A stretch of DNA of 46,735 bases from Pokkaliibacter plantistimulans (GCF_003194385.1 NZ_LAPT01000104.1:1-46735), one strand, 5' to 3'. Positions 1 to 8,755 are shown, counted from the first letter of the stretch. The notes: a model not told the origin generated them from the sequence alone. Program-made: numbers and translations.

Positions 1-181
1 CGCTTTTTCGCCTGTTTCTTGTGCCCTATGGGTATTTCCCTGTCTCGGCTGCCTCGATAACGTTTTTCAACAGCCTGCTAAAGCGTTTCTTTGCTGCGGG
101 CTATCTTTTTTTTCGCTATTTCCTATGCTGGTGAGCGTGTTGCAATAGCTCTCCAGACTCACTGGTCAAAAGGAAAAGTGA

Positions 182-796
182 ATGAAGCTCTACTACAAAC
201 CCGGCGCCTGTTCTCTCAGCCCCCATATCGTTGCCCATGAACTGGGGCTCGATATCGAAGCCGAGCAGGTTGACCTGATGAAGAAAGTCACCGCCAGCGG
301 TGCAGACTATCTGCAGATCAATCCCAAGGGCCAGGTACCGGCGCTGGTGCTCGACAACGGTGAGCTGCTGACTGAAGGCCCGGCCATCGTGCAGTATCTG
401 GCCGATCAGGCCGGTAAGCTGATTCCTGCTGCTGGCACTTTGGCCCGCTACCACATGATTGAAGCTCTGAACTATATCTCGACCGAGCTGCACAAAGGCT
501 TCACACCGCTGTTTGCGGCGTTGTTTGGCAAGCGTGAAGAAGGTGTGGGTGAGCAGGTGTGTCGTGATCGTCTGAAACAGAACCTGGCCCTGACCAACCA
601 GAAGCTGAGTCAGCAGGACTATTTTTGCGGATCTGAGTTCAGTGTTGCTGATGCTTACCTGTTCACCGTGCTGAACTGGGCTAAGTACGTCAGGATCGAT
701 ATTGCTGATTACCCGGCACTACCTGCCTATCTGGCCCGGATCGCCGAGCGTCCTGGCGTGCAGGCTGCCCTTAAAGCAGAAGGCCTGCTTGGTTAA
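182..796 (+). CDS. Glutathione S-transferase (beta-class-like)
   Basis: This 204-residue protein has the two-domain layout of bacterial cytosolic GSTs: a thioredoxin-like N-terminal half (about 1-80) and an all-helical C-terminal half. The N-terminus carries the family's YYKPGACSLSPH motif, where beta-class enzymes place the catalytic Cys10, and the glutathione-binding segment with the cis-proline (GQVPAL) followed by LTEGPAIVQYLAD. Members conjugate or reduce substrates with glutathione in the cytoplasm. The ATG at 182 follows an AAGGAAAAG ribosome-binding site. It is convergent with the next gene. The substrate cannot be inferred. Confidence 0.93.
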   Translation: MKLYYKPGACSLSPHIVAHELGLDIEAEQVDLMKKVTASGADYLQINPKGQVPALVLDNGELLTEGPAIVQYLADQAGKLIPAAGTLARYHMIEALNYISTELHKGFTPLFAALFGKREEGVGEQVCRDRLKQNLALTNQKLSQQDYFCGSEFSVADAYLFTVLNWAKYVRIDIADYPALPAYLARIAERPGVQAALKAEGLLG

Positions 797-814
797 GGAA
801 GCAGAAGTGTGATT

Positions 815-839
815 GGACAGGCTCTGACAGAGTCTGTCC
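815..839. terminator. Imperfect hairpin between convergent genes
   Basis: Arms 815-825 and 829-839 pair over 11 positions with one mismatch around a 3-base loop. It lies just after the GST stop and before the end of the convergent unknown gene. There is no clear U-tract on either side, so a bidirectional terminator is only a suggestion. Confidence 0.35.
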
Positions 840-860
840 TGCTGACAGACAGGCGAATGC

Positions 861-1340
861 TCAGTGAAGCTCGGTATGGGGAAAGCTGTAGTCGGACCAC
901 AGTGCCGCCATTTCTCCATCACTCAGATATGCCTTGACCGGCCCCAGACGGTAGAGGGTAACCACCAGCTCGGGCACCGGCGCAACAGGTTTGCGTGCCA
1001 GTGGCATGTGCTCATCGCGGATGCAGTCCAGATCGCGCTCGAACATCTCGGCGTATAACGGTTCCAGTTCGAACCAGATGGTCTCCTGCGATTTAGGCAG
1101 CAGGAAAAAGGTATGCAATTCCTCGGTGCTTAGCAGCAGCCGCTGTTGTGACCAGTCTTCGCTGTGACACTGCACATCGACCACCAGCGGTTCAAGCAGG
1201 GGGGAAGGGCTAGCTCTATTCATTGGCACAGGCTTCAAGGACGTCAGGCAGCATGCCCGTCGGTAATGAACGGAAACATACTGCGCTTCCCACTTGCGTG
1301 CAAGGTCTGTGCGGTATTGCTGCATAGCCATCGCAAACAT
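861..1340 (-). CDS. Hypothetical protein downstream of the UDP-sugar dehydrogenase
   Basis: I do not recognise this protein. It has up to 159 residues, is hydrophilic, and shows no signal peptide, membrane segment or familiar motif. Its ATG at 1340 abuts the TAA of the upstream dehydrogenase (TAAATG), which would allow translational re-initiation, but there is no Shine-Dalgarno sequence. The first 39 residues look unlike coding sequence (CC pair, many Arg/Tyr), so a start at the internal ATG at 1223, giving 120 residues, is at least as likely. The downstream part is acidic, with leucine-rich strands compatible with a small alpha/beta fold. Co-orientation with the dehydrogenase suggests co-transcription. 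Confidence 0.5.
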   Translation of the reverse strand: MFAMAMQQYRTDLARKWEAQYVSVHYRRACCLTSLKPVPMNRASPSPLLEPLVVDVQCHSEDWSQQRLLLSTEELHTFFLLPKSQETIWFELEPLYAEMFERDLDCIRDEHMPLARKPVAPVPELVVTLYRLGPVKAYLSDGEMAALWSDYSFPHTELH

Positions 1341-2618
1341 TTACAGACGGCCGTCACTGTCCTCTTTGGCAAACACGCCCTTCACATCAAAGAACACATG
1401 GTTGGTCTTGCCAAACTGCCTGATACCTGCTGCTCCCAGCTCGGCAAACTGACGGTGCCCAACCGCCAGAATCAGCGCGTCATAGTGGGCTGATGGTGGC
1501 TGGCTGACCAGTCTGACGCCGTATTCCTGACAGGCTTCATCACTGTCGGCCCAGGGGTCATGGACATCCACCTCGATTCCCAGCTCCTGTAGTTCATGGA
1601 TCACGTCGATCACCCGCGAGTTGCGCAGGTCAGGGCAGTTTTCCTTGAAGGTGAGGCCAAGTACCAGAGCGCGTGAGTGATTGACCAGAATCGACTTTTT
1701 CAGCATCTGCCTGATGACGCGGATGGCAACATAGCTGCCCATGGAATCATTAATGCGTCGCCCGGCCAGAATCACTTCGGGGTGATAGCCGATAGCCTGG
1801 GCTTTATGGGTCAGATAGTAGGGGTCAACACCGATGCAGTGGCCGCCGACCAGACCGGGGGTGAAGGGCAGGAAGTTCCACTTGGTGCCGGCCGCGGCCA
1901 GCACTTCCTGCGTATCAATACCCAGACGGTGAAAGATGATCGCCAGCTCGTTGATCAGCGCTATGTTCAGGTCGCGCTGGGTGTTCTCAATCACCTTGGC
2001 CGCTTCAGCGACACGGATGGACGGCGCCAGATGGGTACCGGCAGAGACAACGCGCCGGTACATACCATCAATCAGCGCCGCGGCTTCGGGTGTTGAACCT
2101 GAGGTGACTTTGGTGATGGTTTCCAGCCGCCGCTGTTTGTCGCCGGGATTGATCCGTTCCGGGCTGTAGCCGGCGTAGAAGTCCTGATTGAAGCGCAGCC
2201 CTGAGCCCTGTTCCAGAATGGGCACGCAAACTTCTTCCGTTGCTCCCGGATAGACGGTGGATTCGTAAATCACCAGATTGCCCGGCGCCAGTACCTGCGC
2301 CACGCTGGCACTGGCTTTGCGCAGGGGTGTGAGGTCGGGCTGTTTGTATTCATCGACGGGGGTCGGCACCGTGATGATGTAGGTATCGCAGTCACGCAGC
2401 TGCTCAAGATCGCAGCTGAAGCTCAACTGGCTGGCTTGCTGCAGTTCCTCTGCGCTGACTTCCTGTGTCAGGTCTATGCCCTGTTGCAGTTGCGCTATGC
2501 GCTGCGGATTAATATCAAAACCCACCACCGGCAACTGCCGTCCGAAGGCCACAGCCAGAGGCAGGCCAACATAACCTAGACCGATGATGGCAATGCGCTG
2601 GGGAGGGTTGGGAGACAT
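1341..2618 (-). CDS. Nucleotide sugar dehydrogenase, UDP-GlcNAc/GalNAc 6-dehydrogenase type (TviB/WbpA-like)
   Basis: The 425-residue protein belongs to the UDP-glucose/GDP-mannose dehydrogenase superfamily, which oxidises C6 of a nucleotide sugar with NAD+ to make a uronic acid. It has the N-terminal Rossmann motif GLGYVGLP (about 13-20), the central dimerisation domain, the catalytic cysteine in GGHCIGVDP (Cys261), and a C-terminal UDP-binding domain with GLTFKENCPDLRNS. That last motif and the overall pattern resemble the TviB/WbpA branch acting on UDP-HexNAc more than Ugd. Such genes normally sit in O-antigen or capsule clusters, whereas here no glycosyltransferase is adjacent. The start has an AAGGATG site upstream. 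Substrate choice is inferred from family resemblance. Confidence 0.9.
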   Translation of the reverse strand: MSPNPPQRIAIIGLGYVGLPLAVAFGRQLPVVGFDINPQRIAQLQQGIDLTQEVSAEELQQASQLSFSCDLEQLRDCDTYIITVPTPVDEYKQPDLTPLRKASASVAQVLAPGNLVIYESTVYPGATEEVCVPILEQGSGLRFNQDFYAGYSPERINPGDKQRRLETITKVTSGSTPEAAALIDGMYRRVVSAGTHLAPSIRVAEAAKVIENTQRDLNIALINELAIIFHRLGIDTQEVLAAAGTKWNFLPFTPGLVGGHCIGVDPYYLTHKAQAIGYHPEVILAGRRINDSMGSYVAIRVIRQMLKKSILVNHSRALVLGLTFKENCPDLRNSRVIDVIHELQELGIEVDVHDPWADSDEACQEYGVRLVSQPPSAHYDALILAVGHRQFAELGAAGIRQFGKTNHVFFDVKGVFAKEDSDGRL

Positions 2619-2682
2619 GCGGACATCCTTAGCTAACTCGGGAAAATGGGCTGTCGATTAATATCTGTCGGGCTTGCCAATA

Positions 2683-3480
2683 TCAACCGCCGGGAGGCTG
2701 CAGGCGGTGCAGATCAAGGCGCTGGCGCTCATCGAACAGCAGGTGCCGACAGGCCGACAACGCCAGCATGATACCCACACTGGTACAGACTGCCAGCAAC
2801 AGCATGATCATCAGCTGATACTTGACGGCCTCCATGGGGGCGGCACCGGCCAGTATCTGGCCGGTCATCATCCCCGGCAGGCTGATCACTCCGGCACTGA
2901 CCAGCATGTTGAAGGTGGGGCGTAGTGCGGCCTCTAGACTTTGCCGGTACAGCGGCTGAATCACCTCCGCGGCCGTCATGCCCAATGCCAGCCGCCATTC
3001 CAGTTGCGCCTGCTGCTGCCAGACCTGACGGTTGAAGTGATCCATGCCCATACTGACTCCCGTCAGGCAGTTGCCCAGCAGCATACCCAAAAGTGGCAGG
3101 AAATAGCGCGGACTGTACCAGGGATCCGTTTGCAGCAGTGCCACCACAACCAGCATTGTCATGCTCAGTGCTGCGATACCCATACTCATTAGTGCCAGGC
3201 CATAGCGCCACGCAGCCTGCAATGGCACCGCCTGTCGGCGGCCAGCCTCCAGCGTGGCTGCGCCCAGCATGATCACGCTCATCAGCGCCACCCAGCCCCA
3301 GTGCTGACGGGTGAAAATAAAGCTGAGCCAGACACCCATCAGCAGCAGTTGCAGCCCGCAACGCAGAGCGCTGCCGTACAGCTGTCGGGTCAGTGCCGGG
3401 TGGTGCAGGGTCAGCAGGCCGCCGCAGGCGATGACCAGCAGGGCGCACAGCCCCAGATCGGTATAGCTGAGATGAATCAT
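2683..3480 (-). CDS. fetB: ABC transporter permease of the FetB (YbbM/UPF0014) family
   Basis: A polytopic membrane protein of 265 residues with about seven hydrophobic segments, matching the length of E. coli FetB (about 260). The conserved family stretch GMMTGQILAGAAP and the surrounding loop are present. FetA-FetB in E. coli is reported to act in iron efflux under oxidative stress. I place the start at the ATG at 3480 because it overlaps the TGA of fetA in an ATGA junction; a longer in-frame version from 3513 is less economical. It probably forms a two-gene operon with the ATPase gene. The transported ion is inferred from the family. Confidence 0.88.
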   Translation of the reverse strand: MIHLSYTDLGLCALLVIACGGLLTLHHPALTRQLYGSALRCGLQLLLMGVWLSFIFTRQHWGWVALMSVIMLGAATLEAGRRQAVPLQAAWRYGLALMSMGIAALSMTMLVVVALLQTDPWYSPRYFLPLLGMLLGNCLTGVSMGMDHFNRQVWQQQAQLEWRLALGMTAAEVIQPLYRQSLEAALRPTFNMLVSAGVISLPGMMTGQILAGAAPMEAVKYQLMIMLLLAVCTSVGIMLALSACRHLLFDERQRLDLHRLQPPGG

Positions 3481-4067
3481 GCCGCTACTCTCAGGGTAAT
3501 GATGTGCTGACACAGCCGCTGCAATTGCTGCGGGTCATGGCTGATCCATAGTGCGGCAGCCTGATGTTGTTGCAGGTAATCCTGCACGTGTCGTTCCACA
3601 CGTTCGACATTGACCGCGTCCAGACTGGCGGTCGGCTCGTCGAGCAGCAGCACGCGGGGTTGATTCTGCAGCAGGCGCAGCAGGGCCAGACGCTGCTTTT
3701 CACCGGTCGACAGCTGCAGCAAGGGCTGGTGCCAGATACTGTCCGGCAACCCCAGAATGCCCAGCGGTGGCTGCTGGTTGAAGTGTTCGGCAACCTGATT
3801 TCCCCACCAGTGTACCTGTGCAGGCAGATAACCTATCTGCTGGCGCCAGTGGGCCGGAGCGATATCCTGCTGTGCCTTACCGTCCAGCCAGAGGTGACCA
3901 CGATGCGGCAGCAGATCGGCCACTGCCTTGAACAGCTGGCTCTTGCCGATCCCGGATGGACCCGCCAGACCAATAAGCTCACCACCGTGCAGGCTGAGTG
4001 ATAAAGCAGGGCTGTTGGCCGTAGCGACATCTTCAATGCGTAACAGAGGGGCGGTCATCGGTGGCAC
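3477..4067 (-). CDS. fetA: ABC transporter ATP-binding protein, FetA (YbbL)-like
   Basis: This 196-residue ATPase carries Walker A (GPSGIGKS, about 36-43), the Q-loop region, the ABC signature LSTGEKQR, Walker B with LLLDEPTASLD, and the switch histidine in WISHDP. It is compact, like FetA-type proteins. The stop overlaps the ATG of the permease gene, so the two are translationally coupled. It should energise the FetB-like permease at the cytoplasmic face. It is somewhat shorter at the N-terminus than E. coli FetA, which may only reflect start choice. Confidence 0.87.
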   Translation of the reverse strand: MPPMTAPLLRIEDVATANSPALSLSLHGGELIGLAGPSGIGKSQLFKAVADLLPHRGHLWLDGKAQQDIAPAHWRQQIGYLPAQVHWWGNQVAEHFNQQPPLGILGLPDSIWHQPLLQLSTGEKQRLALLRLLQNQPRVLLLDEPTASLDAVNVERVERHVQDYLQQHQAAALWISHDPQQLQRLCQHIITLRVAA

Positions 4068-4227
4068 GGGCTCCAGGCCGGAAGGGGCATGAGCGGGGAT
4101 TAGATCACAGGAAGCAGGGCAGGGATAAGCCTGATGATGCAGAACAGGGTGGCGAGCTGCCGCGTATCAACCGGCGATATAGAAAAGTGCTCTGGCTGAG
4201 AGGTCTGTGGTTGCCTGTTACACGTTT

Positions 4228-4896
4228 CTAGCAGGGTAACCACAGCTCAACGCATGCCCCACCCTGCGCAGGGTTGTAGTGGTGCAGCTGGCCACGGCGC
4301 TGTTGATGCTGGTGCTGATCCAGCGCGGCGGCGGCAAACTTCAGCCCCAGCCCGGTGCTGTATTGTGTCGCAGGCATAGTAGGATCGGCAGGGCTGGCAA
4401 AGCCCGCACCGTCATCCTCGATGCGAATCACGTTATAGCCGTCTGCCATTGTGCTGCTGATCACTATCTGGCTACGAGCATGGTCCAGAGCATTGAACAG
4501 CACCGTGCTGATGGCCAGTTCCAGTAAGGTGGCGTCAAACCACAGCACCAGCTGTTCATCGATGTGGAGTGCCAGTTGCAGCTGCTTGCTGTGGGCAATG
4601 GCAGTAAAGTGCAGCAACAGATCATCAATAAAATCGTGCAGCCCATGGCTGTCGAGCTGCAGGGGATAGCTGCTGCTTTTCAGATTGTAGAGGTGCAGCA
4701 TGCGCACCAGATCGTGATTGAGTTTGCGTACATCCTGCTCCATGGCCAGCAATTCTGACGCCGCCTGAGGGTGGCTGGATTGCAGTTGTTCGATGGCTTG
4801 TAGTTGTTCAATCGTTTGCAGCAGATGCACCAGACGATTCTTGCTTTCATGTACGGTGCTGGCCAGCAACAGGCCGATGTCAATCTTTCCGGGCAT
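4228..4896 (-). CDS. Small soluble histidine kinase (DHp-HATPase)
   Basis: The 222-residue protein has no membrane segment and no N-terminal sensor domain. A likely phospho-acceptor lies at His16 in VHESKN, followed by a leucine-rich two-helix DHp region (to about 90) and a HATPase domain with an N-box (NALDHA), a G1 box (IEDDGAGF) and a G2 box (TGLGLKFA). Family knowledge says such proteins phosphorylate a partner receiver. Its gene lies 26 bases downstream of the REC-TPR gene on the same strand, and both are divergent from the Wsp-like operon. That makes the REC-TPR protein the obvious partner, though cross-talk with the chemosensory pathway is possible. The sensory input is unknown. Confidence 0.85.
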   Translation of the reverse strand: MPGKIDIGLLLASTVHESKNRLVHLLQTIEQLQAIEQLQSSHPQAASELLAMEQDVRKLNHDLVRMLHLYNLKSSSYPLQLDSHGLHDFIDDLLLHFTAIAHSKQLQLALHIDEQLVLWFDATLLELAISTVLFNALDHARSQIVISSTMADGYNVIRIEDDGAGFASPADPTMPATQYSTGLGLKFAAAALDQHQHQQRRGQLHHYNPAQGGACVELWLPC

Positions 4897-4922
4897 GGTT
4901 TGGCACTCGTTTCAATGGCCGG

Positions 4923-6008
4923 TCAGGGCTGACAGGCCTGATAGCGGCTGCGCAAGGTGTCTGTGGCGATGCCCTTGAAGTCGTTGTCGAGGGTGTTCAG
5001 TGATTCCTCGACCTGATTAAGGGTGGCTTTGGGCAGCGTCTGCCCGGCCTCCAGCTGTTGCAGCACGGCCTCGATAAAGCCCAGATAGTTGTCGGCACAG
5101 CGATAGACTGAATGGTTGGCCAGCACAATGGCGCGCTTGAAGCCCTGTTCGCTGGTAGTCCAGTCCTTGTTCAGTGCGGCCACCTTGCCCAGCTCCATCT
5201 GCCGTAATACTGCTTTGGGGGATTTGGCGATGGCGGCCAGCAGGATGTCCTCCGCACCGCGATAGTCACCCTGTACCGTCAGCGTTTTGGCCATCCAGTC
5301 GTCGGCCTTGACGAAGTACTGGTTGTCCAGCATCAGCTTCTGCAGGTATTCCACTGCCTTGTCGTAGTCATGCATATAAAAACAGGCACGGGCCAGACCA
5401 AACAGGGCCCAGGGCATATGGCGGTCTTTCAGCTGCGCGGCATAGAAACGGCGGGCATCGTCGTAATACTCCAGCTCCAGCATCAGCGTGCCTTTGATGC
5501 GCAGTAACTTGCCTGCCAGCTGAGGCTTGCTGTCCAGCAGCTCTTCAGTCAGTTGCAGGGCGCTGGCCCAGTCCTGGCGGTCGAGCAGGACATTAACCTC
5601 CCGCATCTGCTCCTTCTGCTGCAGCATGCGGTCGATACGACGGCGTAGTTCTGCGCGGGTGAAGGGCTTGGAGATATAGCCGTCAGGCTGATATTCCAGC
5701 GCGCCCATGACCATTTCCGGCGAGGTTTCGGCGGTGATCATGATAAACGCGGCTGTGTGGGGAATAAGACGATTGTGGCGGGCTTCCTCAAGGATTTGCT
5801 GGCCATCCTTGCCGCGACCCAGGTTGTAGTCCGACAGAATCAGATCGTAATGACGGGTGCGCAGGTACTCCATGGCCGCATTGGCGGACATGGCGACATC
5901 AATCTTGCTCGCCCCGGCTTCCTTCAATGTGTCGCGGACCATGGAGCGGGCTTCTACCAGATCGTCGATGACCAGAAAGCGTTTTTTGCTGTAGTCAATC
6001 AAGGGCAC
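4923..6008 (-). CDS. Response regulator with C-terminal TPR repeats (REC-TPR)
   Basis: A receiver domain (about 10-130) has the acidic pocket (VIDD), phospho-acceptor Asp60 in LILSDYNL, a conserved Thr (ITAE) and Lys in SKPF. The remaining 230 residues form helical TPR-type repeats with motifs such as WALFGLARACFYMHDYDKAVEYL. No DNA-binding or enzymatic output is present, so phosphorylation probably controls protein-protein contacts. The start is a GTG at 6008, preceded at a spacing of about 11 by AGGA. It is the first gene of a two-gene minus-strand unit with the soluble histidine kinase. It may act as a scaffold or adaptor for the neighbouring signalling operon, which is an inference from position. 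Confidence 0.88.
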   Translation of the reverse strand: MPLIDYSKKRFLVIDDLVEARSMVRDTLKEAGASKIDVAMSANAAMEYLRTRHYDLILSDYNLGRGKDGQQILEEARHNRLIPHTAAFIMITAETSPEMVMGALEYQPDGYISKPFTRAELRRRIDRMLQQKEQMREVNVLLDRQDWASALQLTEELLDSKPQLAGKLLRIKGTLMLELEYYDDARRFYAAQLKDRHMPWALFGLARACFYMHDYDKAVEYLQKLMLDNQYFVKADDWMAKTLTVQGDYRGAEDILLAAIAKSPKAVLRQMELGKVAALNKDWTTSEQGFKRAIVLANHSVYRCADNYLGFIEAVLQQLEAGQTLPKATLNQVEESLNTLDNDFKGIATDTLRSRYQACQP

Positions 6009-6756
6009 GCTTGCTTCATTCCTACCTGGACCACCCTCCGTCGGAGGCCATGCTGGTTACGAACTCAGAACGTAAACACGCTCCTGACGGAGGCGGGTTG
6101 ATCTCATCCTGGCTCGGACTGTCTTCAGGGAGAATAGCAGAAATAAACCTGTTGCAAAGAATCACGCCAGGCCTGATTTCTCAGGCTGAAAGCACGATAA
6201 AAGTGCGATAAATGCTACCGCACGACAGGTCAGAAACGTTCTGCACAGCCTGTATGGTTTAACCGTGCCGCTAATGGCTATACGCATCTGCGCGATAAAA
6301 AGAAATGATCATTACTCTTTGTTGGAAATGCCATTGTGGAAAATGCTAATTCTTGTGTGAGAAATAGGAGTTATGTATAGCGAGAAATTGGTTTCTTTAA
6401 TTAGCTGTCCTGATGATGTATGAAACATGGTGGTATCAGCTGTTGTGGTTTCGGTCCTGATACTGCCTGTTTACTGCTTCTTATTCTTCGTTGGTTTTTC
6501 TAAATATATGTTTTTAATGACTTTATTTTATTTTGTACAGCATAGATCCGTGACGGTTACTTTATATTTGAAATTAGTTAATAAAATCAAGGCATTGTGA
6601 TGGCGTAAAAAGGTGACTAAATCACGACGAAGTATTTTTGAACGGTGTGCTTGAAAAAAACGGAGGGCATTACTTAACTTCTAGCTAATAGTGATTGATA
6701 CGGTGGCGTATTTATTCGGTTTTATTTGAATGGGCGACCACTATCAGGGGCTGACC
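6009..6756. other. Divergent intergenic region, strongly AT-rich in its right half
   Basis: About 750 bases separate the divergent REC-TPR gene and the Wsp-like operon. The segment from about 6300 to 6720 is conspicuously AT-rich compared with the coding DNA around it, with long T/A runs near 6490-6540 and 6570-6600. No convincing ORF exceeds about 20 codons. The left part forms the leader of the REC-TPR gene. It probably holds promoters for both directions and sites for nucleoid proteins. I cannot pick a promoter with confidence. Confidence 0.6.
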
Positions 6757-7203
6757 ATGGAGCTGCTGTGCTTTTTCGTTGACCAACATCGTTATGCTCT
6801 GGAGCTTCAGCACGTCTATCGCGTTTTTCCTGCCGTTAGTGTATCGCCCCTGCCTGATGGGCCGGGCATCTTGCAGGGTGTTGTCAATGTGCATGGCCAG
6901 GCTATCGGCGTGGTGCGTTTACGCGAGCGTCTGGGCTTGCCAGCGCGAGCTTTGTCTGTCAGTGACAAGCTGATCTGGGTACGGAGCAATGAGCTGGATC
7001 TGCTGTTGCCGGTCGATGACATTGACGATGTGCATCTGCTGAGCCAGCCCAAACTGGCGGAGACCCACGATTTTCCGGCGTTACCTGCACTGGTAAAGGG
7101 GGTAGTTATCCTGCACGACGGTCTGATGTTTATTCAGGACCTAGCCAGATTGTTGAGCCTGCAGGAGCAGCGGGAGGCACGTGATGCGCTCGCAGCCATC
7201 TAA
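6757..7203 (+). CDS. CheW-like coupling protein (WspB-like)
   Basis: A single CheW domain of about 148 residues, starting with a beta-strand-rich segment (CFFVDQHRYALELQHV) and the conserved GVVNVHGQAIGVVRLRERLG stretch of CheW proteins. CheW domains connect chemoreceptors to the CheA kinase. I choose the ATG at 6757, which follows AGGGG at good spacing, over the upstream in-frame ATG at 6730, which has no ribosome-binding site. It is the first gene of the chemosensory operon, and its stop overlaps the start of the CheR gene. Position and size match WspB, one of the two CheW proteins of Wsp systems. Confidence 0.9.
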   Translation: MELLCFFVDQHRYALELQHVYRVFPAVSVSPLPDGPGILQGVVNVHGQAIGVVRLRERLGLPARALSVSDKLIWVRSNELDLLLPVDDIDDVHLLSQPKLAETHDFPALPALVKGVVILHDGLMFIQDLARLLSLQEQREARDALAAI

Positions 7204-8755
7204 CGCTGCGGCAGAGCCTCTGCTGAACGATACGCTGTTGAGCGGTTGCCAGGAGGCCATTGCCCTGCGCTGGGGGTTGCAGTTTGGCAGCGAACGGCGG
7301 AGTGATCTGCTGCGTCATCTGCATCAGGCGGCGGCGCGTCTGGGTGATACTGAGCCGCTGATGCTGGCGCGCAGTCTGATGGCCAATCAGCTGACCCCTG
7401 CACAACAGCGGGCGCTCTGTGCCAGCCTGACCGTTGGCGAGACCTACTTCCTGCGTGATCGACCCTTCCTGCAACACCTTACGGAGCACTTCCTGAGGCC
7501 GCTGATTGCCGAGCGTCGTCTTACGGGGCAGCGGCATCTGAAGGTATGGAGTGCAGGCTGTGCCAGTGGCGAAGAAGCCTACACCCTGGCCATTCTGCTG
7601 GATCAGCTGCTGCCGGACTTTGCCGACTGGCAGGTGCAGATTCTCGCGACAGACATCAACCCGGATGCGCTGGCCAAAGCGCGTCGTGGCTGTTACAGCA
7701 CATGGTCATTTCGTAGCGCAGAGCCGCAATGGCGACAGCACTACTTTGATCCGTGCGACGGCCAGCAATGGCAAATCAAGCCCTACCTGCGCCAGCGGGT
7801 CAGCTTTCAGCCGTTGAATCTGGCCGACGAAGTGTTGTCAGTGACGCCACCCTGTGGTGATGCTGAGTCGCCTGCCATGGTGCCGTCACCCGCAGAGACG
7901 ATCAGGGATGTTGACCTGATCCTGTGCCGCCATGTGCTGATGTACTTTGTGCCGACACTGGGTCAGGCGGCGCTGCGGCGTCTGCATCGCTGCCTGTCTG
8001 CCGATGGGGCGGTCGTGCTGGCTGCCGTGGAGAACACCCCCAGTCAGGTATTTGGTCTGGACGTCAGCCTGTGGCCGGGGGCGCAGTGCGTCTACCAGCA
8101 AGCCCGTTGTCGTGAACAGAATGCGATGCCGCCAGTGCTGCCCGCAGGTGATATACCAGCGTCTGAGCCGGTTGCTATGCCGATTGCTGCGCCGCTTATG
8201 CCGGTCTATAGCCCCGCTGCCTCACTGCATCCGCTACTGGCGGCTGAGCAGTCAGCGAGCACTTTGGCCTCCGTCAATCTGCCAACGCAGAGCGTAGCGA
8301 GCAATGCAGACCTTGTTCAGCCTCCACCGGACCAGCCTGATGCGGATCAGGGCGAGGCGATAGAGCTGACCCGTGCCAGGACACTGGCCGATCAGGGCGA
8401 CTATGCCCAGGCTGAACGCTTGTTACACCAGCAGTTGCACCAGCAGCCGACGGATGTGGAGGCACACTGGCTGCTGGTCATGATCCTGCTGCAACAGGAG
8501 CGCTGGCCTGCGTTACAGCAGCAGCTACGCAAGGTGCTGTATCTGTCACCGCTGCAACCGATGGTGCATTACCACTGCGCCCAGCTGGCGCGCCGTCAGC
8601 AGCAGACGGAGCTGTCGCAGCGACATCTGCTGCAATGTCGGCGGCTGCTGGCACGTTTGCCTGCTGATCAGGTGCTGTGGGGGAGTGATGGCCTGAGTGT
8701 GCGGGATCTGCAGCAACTGCTGGGGCATCATTCGGATAACAGGGAGGCTTCATGA
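7184..8755 (+). CDS. CheR-type receptor methyltransferase with TPR tail (WspC-like)
   Basis: The N-terminal half is a CheR domain: the helical lead region, the SAM-binding motif WSAGCASGEEAYTLA (about 122-136), ATDINPDALAKAR, and DLILCRHVLMYF, where most CheR proteins have CRN rather than CRH. A proline/alanine-rich linker follows (about 290-385), then one or two TPR units (about 390-500). It should methylate glutamates of the two receptors encoded downstream using S-adenosylmethionine. The ATG at 7184 has GGGAGG six bases upstream and overlaps the end of the CheW gene; the stop overlaps the next ATG (ATGA). The CheR-TPR architecture is typical of WspC. Confidence 0.93.
   Translation: MRSQPSNAAAEPLLNDTLLSGCQEAIALRWGLQFGSERRSDLLRHLHQAAARLGDTEPLMLARSLMANQLTPAQQRALCASLTVGETYFLRDRPFLQHLTEHFLRPLIAERRLTGQRHLKVWSAGCASGEEAYTLAILLDQLLPDFADWQVQILATDINPDALAKARRGCYSTWSFRSAEPQWRQHYFDPCDGQQWQIKPYLRQRVSFQPLNLADEVLSVTPPCGDAESPAMVPSPAETIRDVDLILCRHVLMYFVPTLGQAALRRLHRCLSADGAVVLAAVENTPSQVFGLDVSLWPGAQCVYQQARCREQNAMPPVLPAGDIPASEPVAMPIAAPLMPVYSPAASLHPLLAAEQSASTLASVNLPTQSVASNADLVQPPPDQPDADQGEAIELTRARTLADQGDYAQAERLLHQQLHQQPTDVEAHWLLVMILLQQERWPALQQQLRKVLYLSPLQPMVHYHCAQLARRQQQTELSQRHLLQCRRLLARLPADQVLWGSDGLSVRDLQQLLGHHSDNREAS

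Noticed and set aside
1-181. Left edge upstream of the GST
   Set aside because: No ORF, RNA gene or clear promoter could be supported; only T-rich stretches.
6373-6423. 16-codon ORF in the AT-rich region, with AGGAG before the ATG
   Set aside because: The ribosome site is only about two bases from the ATG, and nothing supports expression; it could arise by chance in AT-rich DNA.
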